From positions 2,890,916 through 2,954,915 of the forward strand of contig NW_019091364.1 in the NCBI RefSeq assembly GCF_001949145.1: a stretch of DNA of 64,000 nt, in the 5' to 3' direction. Under the pieces are notes generated by a model. The model was not told where the DNA came from. It saw only the letters and a list, made by a program, of their open reading frames with translations, and searched no databases. A program made the translations under genes and the position numbers. This DNA is from Acanthaster planci. Its lineage: Eukaryota > Echinodermata > Asteroidea > Valvatida > Acanthasteridae. Of this stretch, positions 41,804-55,511 are shown one piece after another (the stretch's first letter is position 1; every line of letters starts with the position of its first letter).

Positions 41804-44800
41804 ATTATGAACTACGCATCCCAAGCAGTATTGACGACAGAGCAGATGTGTTTAGGCTCGTAGCATTCTTTATGAGCAGAATAATTTGGAAATCATTCAC
41901 ATAGCTTGTTCAATTAAATTGACAAAGTCGCAGAGCAAATTTTCCAACTTTATCTTATTCATCAGCCTTGGCGATGCATCGACTTACTCGAGAGTAATGG
42001 ATAGGGAAATTAAATTTGACATGCATGGCATTCCCAACTCGGGAAAAGTACACAAACCGCGAACATTGTCGGCTTTAATTGACTTTACCATACATCTGGA
42101 ACATATAGGTTTCAATGCCTTTACGTTGTCCTATGGTGGCAAACACATAGCAACTCGGTTTCAGTGGCGTAACTACATGCCCCCCTCCTTTAAATTTTGA
42201 AATGTCAACAACTTGTCTTCAAACCGCAGTTCCATCGGCTCTCGGTGCCCTCTGAAGAAAATTAACGTATGCACCAGGGGTGCCCCCTGGAAATTTCACG
42301 AAAATTTTCGGCCATGAAAAATACGGTGGTCAGAAAGAGAAATCGTGCACCCAACAACATTGGAAAAGAGCGTCCTTGAGTCAGCGGTAGCCCCTCGCGT
42401 CATTTTCTGATTGACCGGGGAGCCTCGTAGTACTTGTAGACACATCTGATGAGTAAAGAAAAGATTTGAACAAAAGTAGATTACCAGCTAAAATGTCACG
42501 CACTGCATATCTCTTGTAACTGGTCAGCTGCTGGATTTTGCTCAGCAAATACGTCTATGGAAGTGGACATAATTAACGTCTGTGAAATTTTCAATACCCG
42601 TCGCAGCCTTTTTTTTTGGTCTCATGTATGAGTGGCGAAAACGTCACGCTCCAGGAGGTTCTGCCGTAGGGCACATTTCACTCAAGAATGCTTTCTGCGG
42701 TGAAGGCCGGCGAATAACTCCGCCTCTGAAACGGCAAAGTTGACTGGGGTTTGCCTGACTAATCCACTTGTTCGTGCTCCGCTGACCTGGAAGAAGATCT
42801 CATTGCGCGAAGCTATAGGAGGGGTCTTCCGAAGCGTGTCGCGTTTACACAGGAAATGGCACCTGAAGCAGGAAAGCCGAACAGGCGTCGAAGTCCATAC
42901 AGTCTTAGACCTGGCTAAGGAAGCCTGAGAAAACAAACGTAATAACACTGCCTCAGGCATATCCTATGTGACGTGTTTTGTCTTAATAGTGTCCCCTTTT
43001 CCAGTCTCTTCGAAACACTCAACCAAGATGGAAATGCTAACGAAATGAATATGACAACTTTGTTTTCGGTCCAAAAGCTTCACAACAAACGATACTTGAC
43101 GGTTGATTCTTTATGTTTGGCCACTGACCTTCTAGGTCCGATTGTAGCCCCCCCCCTACCGTTAGCGAATTACAGTACTACGGGTGCTGTTAAAACAGCA
43201 TCTTCATTTTCTCGTACACCGGGTCACCAGTAAGCACTTGTTTCTTTTATTTCATTAAGATTACCTTCAGAAGGATGGCGAATTTCAGTCGCTAAGTTAA
43301 TCCGCACGGAAACATCATTGTCTTTGTAGTGGAGCGCCGCTTGACCACTTTAAAATGTTTGCTTGCCTGGAGCTCCCGTCCTTAGACTAAAATGGAAAAG
43401 CAGATATCAACTCATACTTGAAGCACTCGATTTGACAACGTCTTGTGAAAGGCCCAGCTAATAAACCTGCCTGTACCAACACTATGTTGGTCGCACTGGA
43501 TTACCTGTAACTCGATTAGGTACTGAGCGCAAGTGTCAGCACTGAGTAGACAGTGAAAAACGGAAAAACCCTTACATTCTGCGTAATAGGTTAAGCTTGA
43601 CCGACTTCCCACTTTTCTTGACGGTATCTTTTTTTCTGCGCGCACCATGCAGTTTTTCGTGATTTAACCGAGGGCGTCTGAAGTCAATAACCTTAATTGA
43701 ATCGTATTTTTTATTTGAGGAGTTTTAGACTATGGATGCTGGTAGGTTTATGTAAACAGCCCCCTTGCTAAACACTATGGTTCAACACTTTCTAGCCTTA
43801 TTATCAGACGTTGGTGTCTTTTAATGAGAAATTTTAAACAGAACAGCGTTTGTTTTAGTTGTTGCATTAAATTTCTGTTTTCTATCACAAAAAATAGTAA
43901 TGGGAAAACAGACCATTTGCTATTGCCCTTAGGCCTACGTCCGATTTATACGTCTTACATAGACATCATACACCATTTTATAGGTATTATAAAATGTTGT
44001 AGTCGCCTTTTTTGTCCAAGTTGATAATACCTCGAAGCGGTTTAAAGAAAGCTGCTGTCATTTCACGATCAGCTGATTTTGAACTTGTTATTGCTAGCTG
44101 AACAAGTGGTAGAGCCACAGGTTTTGCCCCCTTTTTTGCGGTGCTGGCTGGGTTTGTTTTGTTATATTCCGTTGCATCGTAGAGGTAATGTTAGGACTGT
44201 AATGTGCATCCGGCACCGTCTTGGTCCGTGGCGATTGTCATCAGTGACGAGAGAACTTCGGCACATCTTTTACCTGTTAAGTGCCTGGTGTGTTGTTGAT
44301 GCTGTTGGTGTCGCTATTATTTAAATGCAAAGAGGACAACAAACAAAAAGGAAGAGGAAAACACAGGTAAAGAAGCGGCAATCACAGCGTTCAATGTATT
44401 TTACTCACATATTCAGCATGTATTTGTTCATCTCTCAGACAAGACATGCGTCTTAGCCTACTTACGGTACACCCGGTAGCCACTTAGCTATTGTGAAATA
44501 TCTTTACACTGTTTCATTGAAATGGATTTTCCATCTTGTCAATCACGTAAGGCCGGGATTACATCTTAGCAATGGTGGAATGACAAAAAAATTCTGGAAT
44601 GCGGTCTCATTAATATTGTGTACTTCGGTAGTTGAGCGCCCTTTCTCGTTGGATGTATATTCCTGGATGTTTGCTGTCAGGACACAAAAAAATATACTCC
44701 CGTTGGCAGTATTTCCTGGATGTTTGTAGTCCGGACTCCGTGCATGACAGTGCCGCTACCCAAATGTATAATCCCATGGCCAATATCTGGCGAATTAAAT

Positions 44801-45335
44801 TAAAACCCATCCATCAAAGTGAGCGCGCGACATGAAAATAGGAAAGGTGGCTGTAGAAAACCGCACGTGCCGCAACTCCAGCCCTGTTTGTTTATGCTGC
44901 AGCAAAACTCGCGCGACCTGACTTGGAGCACTAACTTCTATTGTTTCAGCGACCGGCGGGGAATATGACGGTCAACAAACAACGTGTATTGCGTTTTTTG
45001 CGATATTTACGGCCCCGTCGTACGCCGCAAAATATGATTGAACACGCTTCCTGTTTCATAAATGAATAAATGCCTGAATAAACGCGTGTTCCTCGTTGTG
45101 AGATGAAGGCTTAAGGAAGGAAACGTGCAATAACGGTTTTGTTTACAGTTTTTATAATTTAACCACCGCCAATATCTACAACAGTTCTCAACCATGACTA
45201 GGTAGTTTGCTTTAGTTTCCAACGCCCTTCTTGTATGGGCATCTTGGAGCACCGTTTGTGGTCATTTGTGAGCCTGAGAGATCGAATCAAGTTAGGGGCT
45301 GATATTACTGCATATTGTTTGTACCCATTGCATCT
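41804..45335. other. Noncoding stretch, nothing certain
   Basis: A short direct repeat of TTCCTGGATGTTTG occurs near 44668 and 44713. No exon is supported. Confidence 0.4.
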
Positions 45336-45396
45336 TTAACCCTAACCCTCCTCAATATCCTTCACCTGTTGGAGGACTGAGGAGTGTTAGGGTTAA
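45336..45396. repeat. Telomere-motif hairpin
   Basis: TTAACCCTAACCCTCCTCAA faces GGACTGAGGAGTGTTAGGGTTAA as an imperfect inverted repeat with a short loop. The AACCCT units are only two long and internal to the contig, so this is a hairpin element and not a telomere. Confidence 0.7.
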
Positions 45397-47815
45397 TAAT
45401 GAATCTGCTCCTCAACGTATTTCAAGTCCCACGGGGATGGACAGGGGTATATGCCACCCACACTTTTTGAGGTAGGGATGGGCTATTGAATCACCCCCTG
45501 TCCAACTTTTCGGGGGTGAGCAAAACATTAAAGCGGATTGTAAAGACTTATTCAGACTTCCAACAACTAAAAGTTTTTCAATATCACTCAAAAAAGGAAA
45601 AAGAATTTAAGAAGCCATAAATATGCCATTCGGAATACATATTAGTCACCCCCCCGCTTTTTAAAATTTTCATGACCGGGCAAGTCATCCCCTCTTTACA
45701 TGTTCCTAGCCCCCCTGTTTCCAGCCCGAATTTACTCCACTGTGTTCCTCTATGCATCCCTGACCATAATAAGTCCAATAAATAGCAATGATCCCTGTGA
45801 CGAACTGAAGAATTCCTCATGTGATTTTCACAGATTGCTTAAGAACTTTCAGCATCATTTCAGTTCTTCAGGAAACCCGTGCCACATCCCTCTCAAAGGG
45901 CGCCTCGTTTCGTGTAATGCGAAAGTGACCTTGACCCTACCGTGTCGATTCCGCATAATCGATTCTTGAAATTCGGTTGATGGATTTCAGGAAATTACGA
46001 CGGTTAATCAAGGTTCAGATTGTAGACAGCGCGGATACTTTTATCGCGTCAGTATTGTAATTAATGCAACACTGTTTTCACGACACCGGTCGGTTCATGA
46101 CCCCTGTGAGTCTGCCACAGTGCTCACCAAGTTTCTTCCCTTTCGCAGAGAGCATCACCATCTTCGCGATCATTCTCACCATCTCAAACTGAACTGGATG
46201 ATTGTAGCGACTACCCCCCCCATCAGGCAGTAGTGAACTCCTCCAGAAACAAAGCGACGACATTTCACCGCAGACAAACGCCAATTGTCAGAGTATGATG
46301 TCAGATTGCTCGTCCCTTTTCCGGGTCTTGAACTTTTTTGGAGGGGAAAACAGAGGCCTTCACTCGGCAGCAGCTCATTCTCAGATCATTTGTACAGCCT
46401 ACGGACGTAATACAGGCTATTTACAGTCTCGCTGAGGCTGCAAATTGACGGGCCGTGCCTGCGGCCGTGAAACGGAGAGTTGTTTGCAACACCCTGTCAA
46501 CTGCGCGGTTGGCCCCGGGGCCACCTCGGGAGAGGACGGACGAATTTCACGGTGCTCGGGTTCCCTTCAGGTTTTCTAGGCCAACGCAAGAAAGCAGGGC
46601 ACAAAAGTGCAGTCTGCATTTTGAGACCGAGAGACAATACTAGGCGGATGGTTTGTCCCTCCCTGGCGGTTTGCTTCGAGCTGAGATCGTGCGATGTCAA
46701 GTCCGAGATGTGCCGTTTGTATTTGAACGGGGCGCAGAGAAGCTACACCTTGCTTTCCTTGATGACCCTTGAAGAGAAAAATATATTTTCCCAAAATTAA
46801 GTTTGGTTTGACCGCAATTGCAACCTCGTCCATGGCTTCTGTACTGTAATTTGGACAGATCTCTTAACAAGTGAGATTTTGTTTATGTAGGTGACGTGAA
46901 GTTTGCTTAGAGAGTTGTGATCCAGGGTAGAAAAATGTTAATGGGCTTCTTTCAATTATATTTGCTGCCAATCACTGCTATAGCCAGAACTGGTTAAAGG
47001 GCTTCCATTCTCCAGTCGGCTGACCCAGACCACCTCCTCTGATCTCGTCGTGCCCCCACCTTTCCACCTCCCTTTCATCTCGCCTTAACACACAGCACGC
47101 TCTTTGTGTCATCATTTGCATTTCTTTGCTCGGCATTTACACTTTCAAAACAGCGCCCCCTTCGTAGCAGACTGACCCCCCCCACTTTGCCCAGAACAAA
47201 TCCTCGATGTGAGGTCTGCCAACAACAAGGCACTACCCGTGCAAACCGAAGTTTGTGCTGGTAAAGATCATTATGTGTGGGATCGATGTTCAAAAGCAAA
47301 CGAGCGGAGAGGGTTCGGATAAGAGCAAGTTTTAATGGGGGCTGGGCCATTCTTCTCTTGGGCAAAGGTCTTGTCGCTGAAGGATGAAGGTATCAAATTA
47401 CGTGTACTGTAATTAAAAAGGGATGAACCATTCTATTTAGGAACCATTATGAGGGACAGCTTTTTTCCGCTAGTTTACATTAAGCGAGGTCATGGACCTA
47501 TTTTGTTTTGCAAGCATAAGTTAGGTTTTTGTTCTTTTGTGGCAGTTCCTTCCGTTATTAATACGCGACTTCACTTGAGTACCGAGGTCTCTCCACAATG
47601 TCCACGCTTTATTAGCTACAAAGAAGTGACACTTGTACATGAAAGCACTGTTGTTATCCGTTTCATGGAGAAAACTTTTGCTGAGGATCCATTTGTGGCA
47701 AGTCAGCCGGCAACTTGAATCGGAAGTCTTATTTTTTGCGTCGGATCAGCCGTAATTTTAAGCAGAAGGGGCGCATGCGTGAAGAGTCTCGTTGAGGTGC
47801 CTCTCGCAGTTGAGG
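45397..47815. other. Noncoding stretch, nothing recognised
   Basis: A CpG-richer patch lies near 46450-46720. Open frames up to 106 codons overlap on both strands, which argues against a gene. Confidence 0.4.
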
Positions 47816-47971
47816 TATGGCGTGCGAAGTTAACATTAATAAATAATTAAAAGAGGTATCTCTATTAAGAATACAAATATCTCCATTAAAAATAGAGATA
47901 TCTCTATTCCGGCATATCTAGGATTAGAGATATCTTTATACGCGGATCAAATGTTAACTTTGTACGCCATA
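47816..47971. mobile_element. Palindromic element M2, copy 1
   Basis: 156-bp element with ends TATGGCGTGCGAAGTTAACA and TGTTAACTTTGTACGCCATA. It is flanked on both sides by TTGAGG, consistent with a 6-7 bp target-site duplication. The interior holds the perfect palindrome AATAGAGATATCTCTATT (47891-47908) and several degraded copies of it. Confidence 0.75.
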
Positions 47972-50099
47972 TTGAGGTGATGGACTTCCCTAACGTACGC
48001 GCCTGCACGATTGCAATAAAAGCGCCCGAATGTATAAGGTTCCGAAACATCGACGGACGTCTCCTCGGATTCGTCCTTAATCTAGGAGTGAATTGCTGTG
48101 ACAAATGTAGCAAGAGCCGTGTGTACCGATTGTCTTCATTGATACATGCTTTCTTTGCTATGTATACACAGAAAGTTCTGCATTATCTCTGATAAAAGGC
48201 TTACAGTCAATATGTCCACAAATCTGTATGACAAACAGAGTTGGCGCAAATAAGGTGTCTTGTTTTCAAGCTACAAAAAAATATGTTTAGTAGGAGATAA
48301 GAAGGCCACTAAGACACTGATATGTTAGTCGACTCCAGAATGCTTTTTTCCCAACACTATTGAATTTGTTGTCTGTTGATTTCTTGATTTGGATCTTGAT
48401 TTGAATTTGAAACAATCCTTCCCACTTGGCGATAGATCAGTATCAGGTGGGTACGCTACTGAAACATGGGGCAAAATTCTCGTTAATTATTGGGGGCACA
48501 CCACTTGTCGATGAAATCGTATAAGCCCTGCTCGCTCGACTTAGAGTCGCTCGACTTGCTGATTGAGTCACTTTCGAAAGATGTAATGTTGAACTTGCTC
48601 TTTACACAGGAATTGCTTTAAGGGTGAAGGCTTATGGCGAGATTGGAAATAAGTGGGTCTGAAGGCAGTTTGAAATACAAAAGCACTCAAATACCCTCAA
48701 ATTCCAACCTATTTGCATGTCCTGCCGTTTATTTTACATAGCAAAATTGCACCTACTAACTGTTGATTGCACACTGAAAAGTAGCTCCTGGAATCGACTG
48801 TTTTGAGAAGTCTTCTCTTTTATCGTCTGGGGAATCGGGCATTTATCCTCTTTAGCCATAGATTGACATTCTTTCTCGTGTAAGTGCTGCCCTTTGGTCA
48901 GTGAAGGCATACCTAAAAGGAAATTTTCTGCGCAGGTTTGGATACTTTGACGTTCTGGTGCAATGCGATGACTATTTAGGGGAAATGGACGGTGATCAAT
49001 GGACGATTAGTAGGCCACAATAAAAGTTTCATCAGGAATTCCTCATGAAAATCGTTGCGGGGATCAACGTTTTTACCGGCCTCCGCTTTTTGCACTTAAA
49101 GGATTCTACGAAAGAATAAACATGAGGCATAAATCCTGTCTGACTTATTTCTTGAAACGTCCCAGGCATATTAACAGAAGTGTTATTTGGGAGACACTGT
49201 GCAGTCTGATAACAAACCTTACGGAGATATTCAGCATTAAAGAAACACCTCGGAGTCATTTCCAGGTACGTTTTTTGGTACAAAAAAGAGAGCATTTAGT
49301 TTGTTTGTTTGCTCGTTGTTGGATAATTTGTTAGGTTAGGATAAAACGAAAAGATTATAGCCAATCTCGTTTGGGTTAGGTGTTGCCCTTTTACGGTTCA
49401 AGGGCGTCAAAAACATACGGGATTATTCCTAAGGTATCATTGCTGGTTATTCTCATTCTTGTATTCGTATTGCAAGGATAGCAGTCCTTGCAAAGTAGTG
49501 GGGAAGCTGCGGAACCTGACCCGCAACCATTGTCTCAGGCAACGTTGCACTTGACGGAAAAGAATAATGAAACTCGAACGAAATGCGACTCACGCCACAA
49601 AGACTGTACTCTTCAGAGAAACCCCAACAAACTCGATCCTAGAGTATTTGAAAGGCTCTTGGCAAATGCTGACTTTTTCTCGTGCCGGTCCTCAGCAGCT
49701 GACCTGTGATTTTCATCGACTGGACATCACATGCATAGCTTTACTATATGCAATCATGACTCAATTCACAAATTACGAATATCCATTTGTGGATTTTACC
49801 CAACTGCAATTTCAACTCCCAAAGTATAAAACAAAGAAATTGTAACATTTTATGGTCACTGACAACTGAAGGATTACCCCCAAAGCAGACGTAGATTGTT
49901 GGAGCATCAAAATATCTAAATAAGCAAAGTACAACGGGACAAAGTCTGTTGTCTGGTGACCAGAGCCTATAATTATCTCTTTTTTTCGTAACGTCCAACG
50001 CACCGTGCCAGTGACGGAGATTTTCCTCAGGCAATCCGAGCAAACCCCTTGGGTATGATCTCAACTGTGCGAGAATACAACCTGTTTTCAGCCCTCATG
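47972..50099. other. Noncoding stretch, nothing recognised
   Basis: No repeat copy or exon was recognised. Open frames on both strands reach about 106 codons without domain character. Confidence 0.4.
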
Positions 50100-50270
50100 A
50101 TGGCTATACCTGATCCTTATGCTTAGTACAGATATACGTCTAGCTGATCCCAGCTAAAGTTAAGGATACACCCGATCCCAACCAATAATAGGGATACACC
50201 TGATCTCGGCCATTTAAGAGACTCACCTGATCCAAACAAATTGTTAGGGATTCGTCTGCTCCCGACTACC
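50100..50270. repeat. Degenerate ~30-bp array (GATACACCTGATCC)
   Basis: Five or six loose units built around ATACACCTGATCCCA appear at about 27-35 bp spacing (CTATACCTGATCC, CGTCTAGCTGATCCC, GATACACCCGATCCCAACC, GATACACCTGATCTC, CTCACCTGATCC). Confidence 0.5.
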
Positions 50271-50848
50271 AGCTCGTTGTGTTTTTTTATCTCATAGGAT
50301 ATTCCACTTATATCCCGTTATCTTTGGCAACGATAGCAACTCCATCCTGTATCCTGATACCTTAAGTCTCAAGGAGTCGGGTTATTTTGACCCATCTCAC
50401 AGCCAGGGGGAAGGGACGGATCCGGCCCCGAAGAACTCGACCATGCCACACCAAATGTTTTTGAAACTTGGCATGCATGCATAATCAGACACTCCTTATC
50501 ATTACAAATGTGAAGTTTGAACCCAATCACACATATGCTATTGTTGTTATTGTCATTTGAACTTGCTACATGCTTGCCAGTACGCGTGCATTGAGCACCG
50601 CAGTGGAGAAGGTGCGCGCTGCGTGAGAAAGATATGTTCGATTTTTGCAAAAACCGTAGATAAGACTTGATGCTATGCATGGTGGAAGTACTAAATTGGG
50701 TTAGGCTTGCTGGAGGGTGACACCTGAATACGAACAGAGTATACTGTTTGAATGTCGAGTGTTGTTCACTATCGGTTCTTCTCAGAACCACACACTCATA
50801 AAAGAGATATTTTCTTCTACATGGTGCAACCGCAAGCCTAACCTATTT
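50271..50848. other. Noncoding stretch, nothing recognised
   Basis: A 140-codon minus-strand frame at 50369-50791 shows no recognisable domain. Confidence 0.35.
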
Positions 50849-51044
50849 TATGGTGTGCAAAGTTAACGTTTAATCCACGTGTACAGATATCTCTATTATT
50901 AATAATTATTAATTAGGAATAGAGAAATCTCTATTAGGCATTAATAATGGAGATATATCTATTCCGTGAATAAATGTTAACTTGGCACGTCCAGGAATAG
51001 AGATATCTCTATTCTGGGATTAAGTGTTAAGTTTGCACGCCATA
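50849..51044. mobile_element. Palindromic element M2, copy 2
   Basis: Ends TATGGTGTGCAAAGTTAACG and GTTAAGTTTGCACGCCATA match copy 1. The interior has the same AATAGAGATATCTCTATT palindrome at 50996-51013. The right terminus appears twice: GTTAACTTGGCACG occurs about 50 bp inside the real end. The flanks CTATTT and CTAATTT could be a decayed target-site duplication. Confidence 0.75.
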
Positions 51045-51779
51045 CTAATTTATGCCAAAATCGTGTTAAAATGACCGCAAAGAGTTACTGTAAAACTCCC
51101 CAAGCCTCAACTCCCAATAAAAATGCACTGCAGCGATACAGGAAAAACATTTCGACTGGGGGCGGATTCCTGCCACTTAAGGCACATGGCATTTGTATTA
51201 TAAAGTAGCAACACAAGAAAACAATTGTGCTGACTGAAGGAAACAACCAAAACCTCCTTCGAAATTACATGTATAATAATATCTATCATTAATCAGGGAA
51301 ATTGCGATTTCCAACGGATGGTTTAGATACATAGAACTAGAGCTAGCCCCAGTGGAACTTTATCTAGTTGTAGGAACCACCTGTTCGACTCAGAAGTTTA
51401 ATGAGGACTGTATAAAGCACACGGCTTCCTTTTAGCCTTATTTAGCGGTGAAGATGCCCAGAATATGTGAGGTTGTCTGCGTGGTATGGCCTTGCTCGTT
51501 GTGTAAGTCCCGGCGCAATATTAGTTTTGACGACAGGCATAGCTTATCGAACTTGTTATCGCTATACAAACTGCATTTGGAGTGAATTTGAGGTATTGCT
51601 GGCTAAAATGATAGGAATCGTATGATTTGCACGTTAAGGCTTTTGGCGGGCATTTCAAAGATGCTATGGATGATCCCTCACAATTGTATGTAAGGGGCGG
51701 TGAACTGGAGGTGAAATGAATACGCATATGCGTGCAATTTGTAAGCCATTGATGTGCAAACGTAATTAAGACTAGCATT
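51045..51779. other. Noncoding stretch, nothing recognised
   Basis: Lies between M2 copy 2 and M1 copy 3. No exon or repeat was seen. Confidence 0.4.
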
Positions 51780-52126
51780 AATAAACCTTTTTGCAAGTTA
51801 AAGTTGAATAAAATCTGATACACTGAGTAATCTGATCGCACATAAACATTACAATTTGAACCCCCAGACGAAAAACGCTGTTGCTATACCTCGGGATTCG
51901 GGACGAGCTTTGCATAGCGACCACCAACTCTGGAATGGACAAGTTGCTTTGTGCTCTTCTCCATTGAAAATGGTTTATTGGTGCAAGGCGTCTCTTATGT
52001 AAAGAAGAAAAAGGTTGCCCCGAATCACGAGGTAAGAAACAATGTCTTAAGTATGTAGAATACAAATTTCTATGTTCATTGAACCCAGAATACTAGATTT
52101 CAAGTTTAACTCGAAAAAGGCTTATT
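51780..52126. mobile_element. Foldback element M1, copy 3
   Basis: Ends AATAAACCTTTTTGCAAGTT and GTTTAACTCGAAAAAGGCTT. It shares GTTGCTATACCTCG, CCACCAACTCTGGAATGG and GGCGTCTCTTATGTAA with the two copies 14 kb upstream. It is slightly shorter (347 bp) and more diverged in the right arm. Confidence 0.8.
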
Positions 52127-55100
52127 CTCACGAATCCTTTAGCTGGTCAAGGATGGGACCTAAACAGAGAAAAGTGACGCTTCGACATTTAATTTTGCAA
52201 TTTGCATTGTCGGGAAGGGGGTGGAGGTGTACTGTTTATGGTGACATTCGTGCCAGTTTCTTCTTTGTTTCGAGCAGCTGCAGGATTTTGCCTTCAAAAA
52301 CAAAACCCGACAGCCAGTCCGAGAACTAACGTTTTACCTCCACCAATCATTGGCATAAGAAGTTTACAGGTAAACATAGTTGCCGCACTGTCTTCTGTAA
52401 GGGTATCAATGTTTACAGAAAATAATTTATTTGTGGAGTTGTTTACCGTCTCCAATCAGGCTAAATATAGTCAACAGTAATTAGATATCGTACTTGAAAG
52501 CGAATTGCAAATTGTCGCGTGCATCAGTAACTGGTAAACAGGACTCGATGTTGTTTCATGCAGGGTTTGTTTTTGGGTAGTTCGTTATAACCATCATTAG
52601 GACTGTAGAATAAACCGCAGTGGTGTCGGGATTTCCTGTTGAGCTATATAAGAAAAGCGTTTTGCCGTTGGCAACGGCCAAGGTTAGAAAATCAAGGACT
52701 TCATTGTGTTAAGAGTGTTCACGCGCCAATTGAACCCTTCAACTGCCTCACAACTGTCTGTCCACGGCTAATATTGTCAGCAAAATCTGCCGCTCATGAT
52801 CGCTCGTTGCATTCCCAAGTGGATAGGTGTGCTTGAATTATGACTGGCAGGAATGGGGCAGTGCAGTGCATGAGGACAGATATACGTTTGGTTGTGAATA
52901 GATTCGGGCGTGAAACTGCGCTAAATTGTAGTAAGTTGGATACTCACAGGAGGGCTAATGTGAATTTACTGATATCAGAGTGTGTCATGAAGGATTATAT
53001 GAGTTAAGAGCTATGCATCATTGGCAGTGATATCCCACAGAAAATGATGCTCAAAACCTAAGCCACGAACTTACTCGTTTAACTACATTATCCTCTACGC
53101 TTAACTACACCCACTAGATTTGCTGCTCTTGGAACTGAGTCCACGTATTGTTATATCGAAGTCATCATGCAATGAGAGGTGTACCACAAGATGTTTTGTT
53201 TAGAGTATGTAATTTATCGTCATGACCAATGTTGATATTGCAATCGAAAAATGTAAACAGACGGTCCATCGTCCGCGCGAATCTGACCGACTCGGAATTT
53301 TCGTTCAAGCCTCTCATTAGAGTTCAATTACTCTATGCCGTTACCGTAAAGAAACCATCACACCCGTTTGACATTTTGTGCACATTTTGAATTCGATACG
53401 CTGTGGTCCTACCATTGTCACAAATTCTTTAAATACACACGGACAGGTAAATTACGTTTTTCCTTGACATCTGACTGCTTGTAAATTATTGTTCACCATG
53501 CACTCGCTCATTTAGGCTGAAAAATACAAATAATACACGTCAGTCTACAGAGTGAACCATTCAAAACTCTCCCAATGCTCTAAGGACGTGTTTTGCTCTT
53601 TAAGAATTAAAGATTGTTAAAATGTCATTTTGAAGATTAAAGACAATTTACCAAATCAAGGATGTTTTGGCCCTTACCGATATTATTTGAATTCAGATAT
53701 GAAAGTCAAGAAATCTAATAAGAGCTGGAGAATGTGTTGAACGCCTATTCCCTTTCCGGTCCTGACATAAGTCTGTCCAAACGGATGGGGGATACGCCCC
53801 CAAAGGGTTAATTTTTAAATATTTTTTTTTTAAAATTATTATGATATAAAGGCAATTTCGAGGGGCAATTTCATTTCCCGTCTGCCTAGAAGCGATAAAA
53901 CTTGTGGATTGAGTGTCACCCTTCAGAAACGCCATGAGGAGCTATATGAAGAGATTTTAGCCCCCTCTCCCTTGCCCGCCCCGGAAAGTTGCTCAGGAGC
54001 TACGCTTGTAGGACAGAAGACGTAAATGTGTCCGATAAAGTAAAGCTTTCATCGCTGTGGGCTCCCTTCAGAAGCCCGATATTAACAGACGGACATTTTG
54101 AAAGAGGTTCTTCGATTCCTCTTTTCCCCCTCCGGCAAAAATGCAACGACTGGCAGATCAAATTGTCCAACGAAATTGCAAATCTTGACACCAATAGAGG
54201 GTTTGCATGGCTGCCATCTTACAGGCCAGTGCCTTTTTTCTAAAGGGTATGCAGAAAAGAGGTTTCGCTGTCGAACAAAACAACTCCCCTGCGAGGTTGC
54301 TACCACGCTAAGACTCCATTGTGAGGAAACTGCCTCTCGTTGGAGGAGTGTTGTGTAAGGGAGGGGCAGAATAAAATGTTTTTGAAATTCGTAAGAACTG
54401 GGTGATCTTACAAGTATGTTCTCTAGCTGAAGAGTTTCAATGTATGTGTTTCTTCGAAGCTTTTCCTATAGTGATAGGGGTAAATAAAAATGAAAGACGT
54501 GGACCATCTTTTAGCTTTGGGGATAAACCAAAAATTCACCCACCTCCAAAAAAAAAAAAAAAAAAAAATTGAGGGTTGAACTGTTCAATTTTTTCAACCA
54601 AATACTCACTAACCTTTGATAAATCTGTCATCCTACCTTGGAAATAAGCATGTTTCGTCAAAGCAGATATGCTTTCCAACTTCACTTGCATTCCTCCTAG
54701 TAATTCGATATTTCCATTGAGTAATTACGCCTCCTTTCAACCCAAATGAAGACGAAATAGACATTAAAATACATATACATTGAGGCTAAAGGTGTTATTA
54801 AGTGACATTCAGAGCATCTATGCCGTCAAAGTAATTTCGAACACTGAAATGAAATTCCTCTAAGGTCACAAATTCCTCATCAATCACAAATCAAATAATT
54901 TCTCAGTCACGGGTAAGCTTTTGTCGACGGATCAAGTGGGACCCTTAACGACATATCTATCAGCAATAACCTTGCTTTTGCAGTTAGAAATTTACAATTC
55001 AGAGGGTGCAGAGCCTACAATGGGACCTTTAATCTTCATAATTTATTATAACTCCAGCTTGAAGCTTTCATGTGTCTCAGCTTTCCTTTTGTAGCTCTTG

Positions 55101-55511
55101 AAACAGTTTCGAGCTTTTATAGACGCTGGGAATTTCCTTAAAAGAACATCTTACTGTGCGTCCCACGTACAGTTTTTTTGTAAGTATTGTAACTGTGTAC
55201 GGGGCGCTGCCGAGTTTTGCAGCGGGCTGTAAATTAACACAGTTTTGTCAATAAATTGACACAATTTAGTGTTCGATTAGTGGGCTTGCATTCGTAGGGT
55301 TACTGACGAACGTTGTGCGTTGTAAGCTAGACATCTGAGGCTCGTTTGCGAGTACAGTAACCGGGAATTCTTGCCATATTGACCATATTGATACCTCTAC
55401 GGTATCCGCAAATCTGTCGAGAGCATTGAATTTCGTAATTTACCTCCTAACAAACCTATCAGGTGACCGTGTGGTGAACTATTTTTGCAGAAGCCCCCTA
55501 AAAACCTGAAA
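52127..55511. other. Noncoding stretch with a 21-base poly-A run
   Basis: Poly-A spans 54548-54568. Without an upstream element I recognise, I do not call it a retroposon tail. No exon is supported. Confidence 0.4.

Noticed and set aside
54548-54568. Poly-A run as a retroposon tail
   Set aside because: No recognisable element body or flanking duplication upstream.
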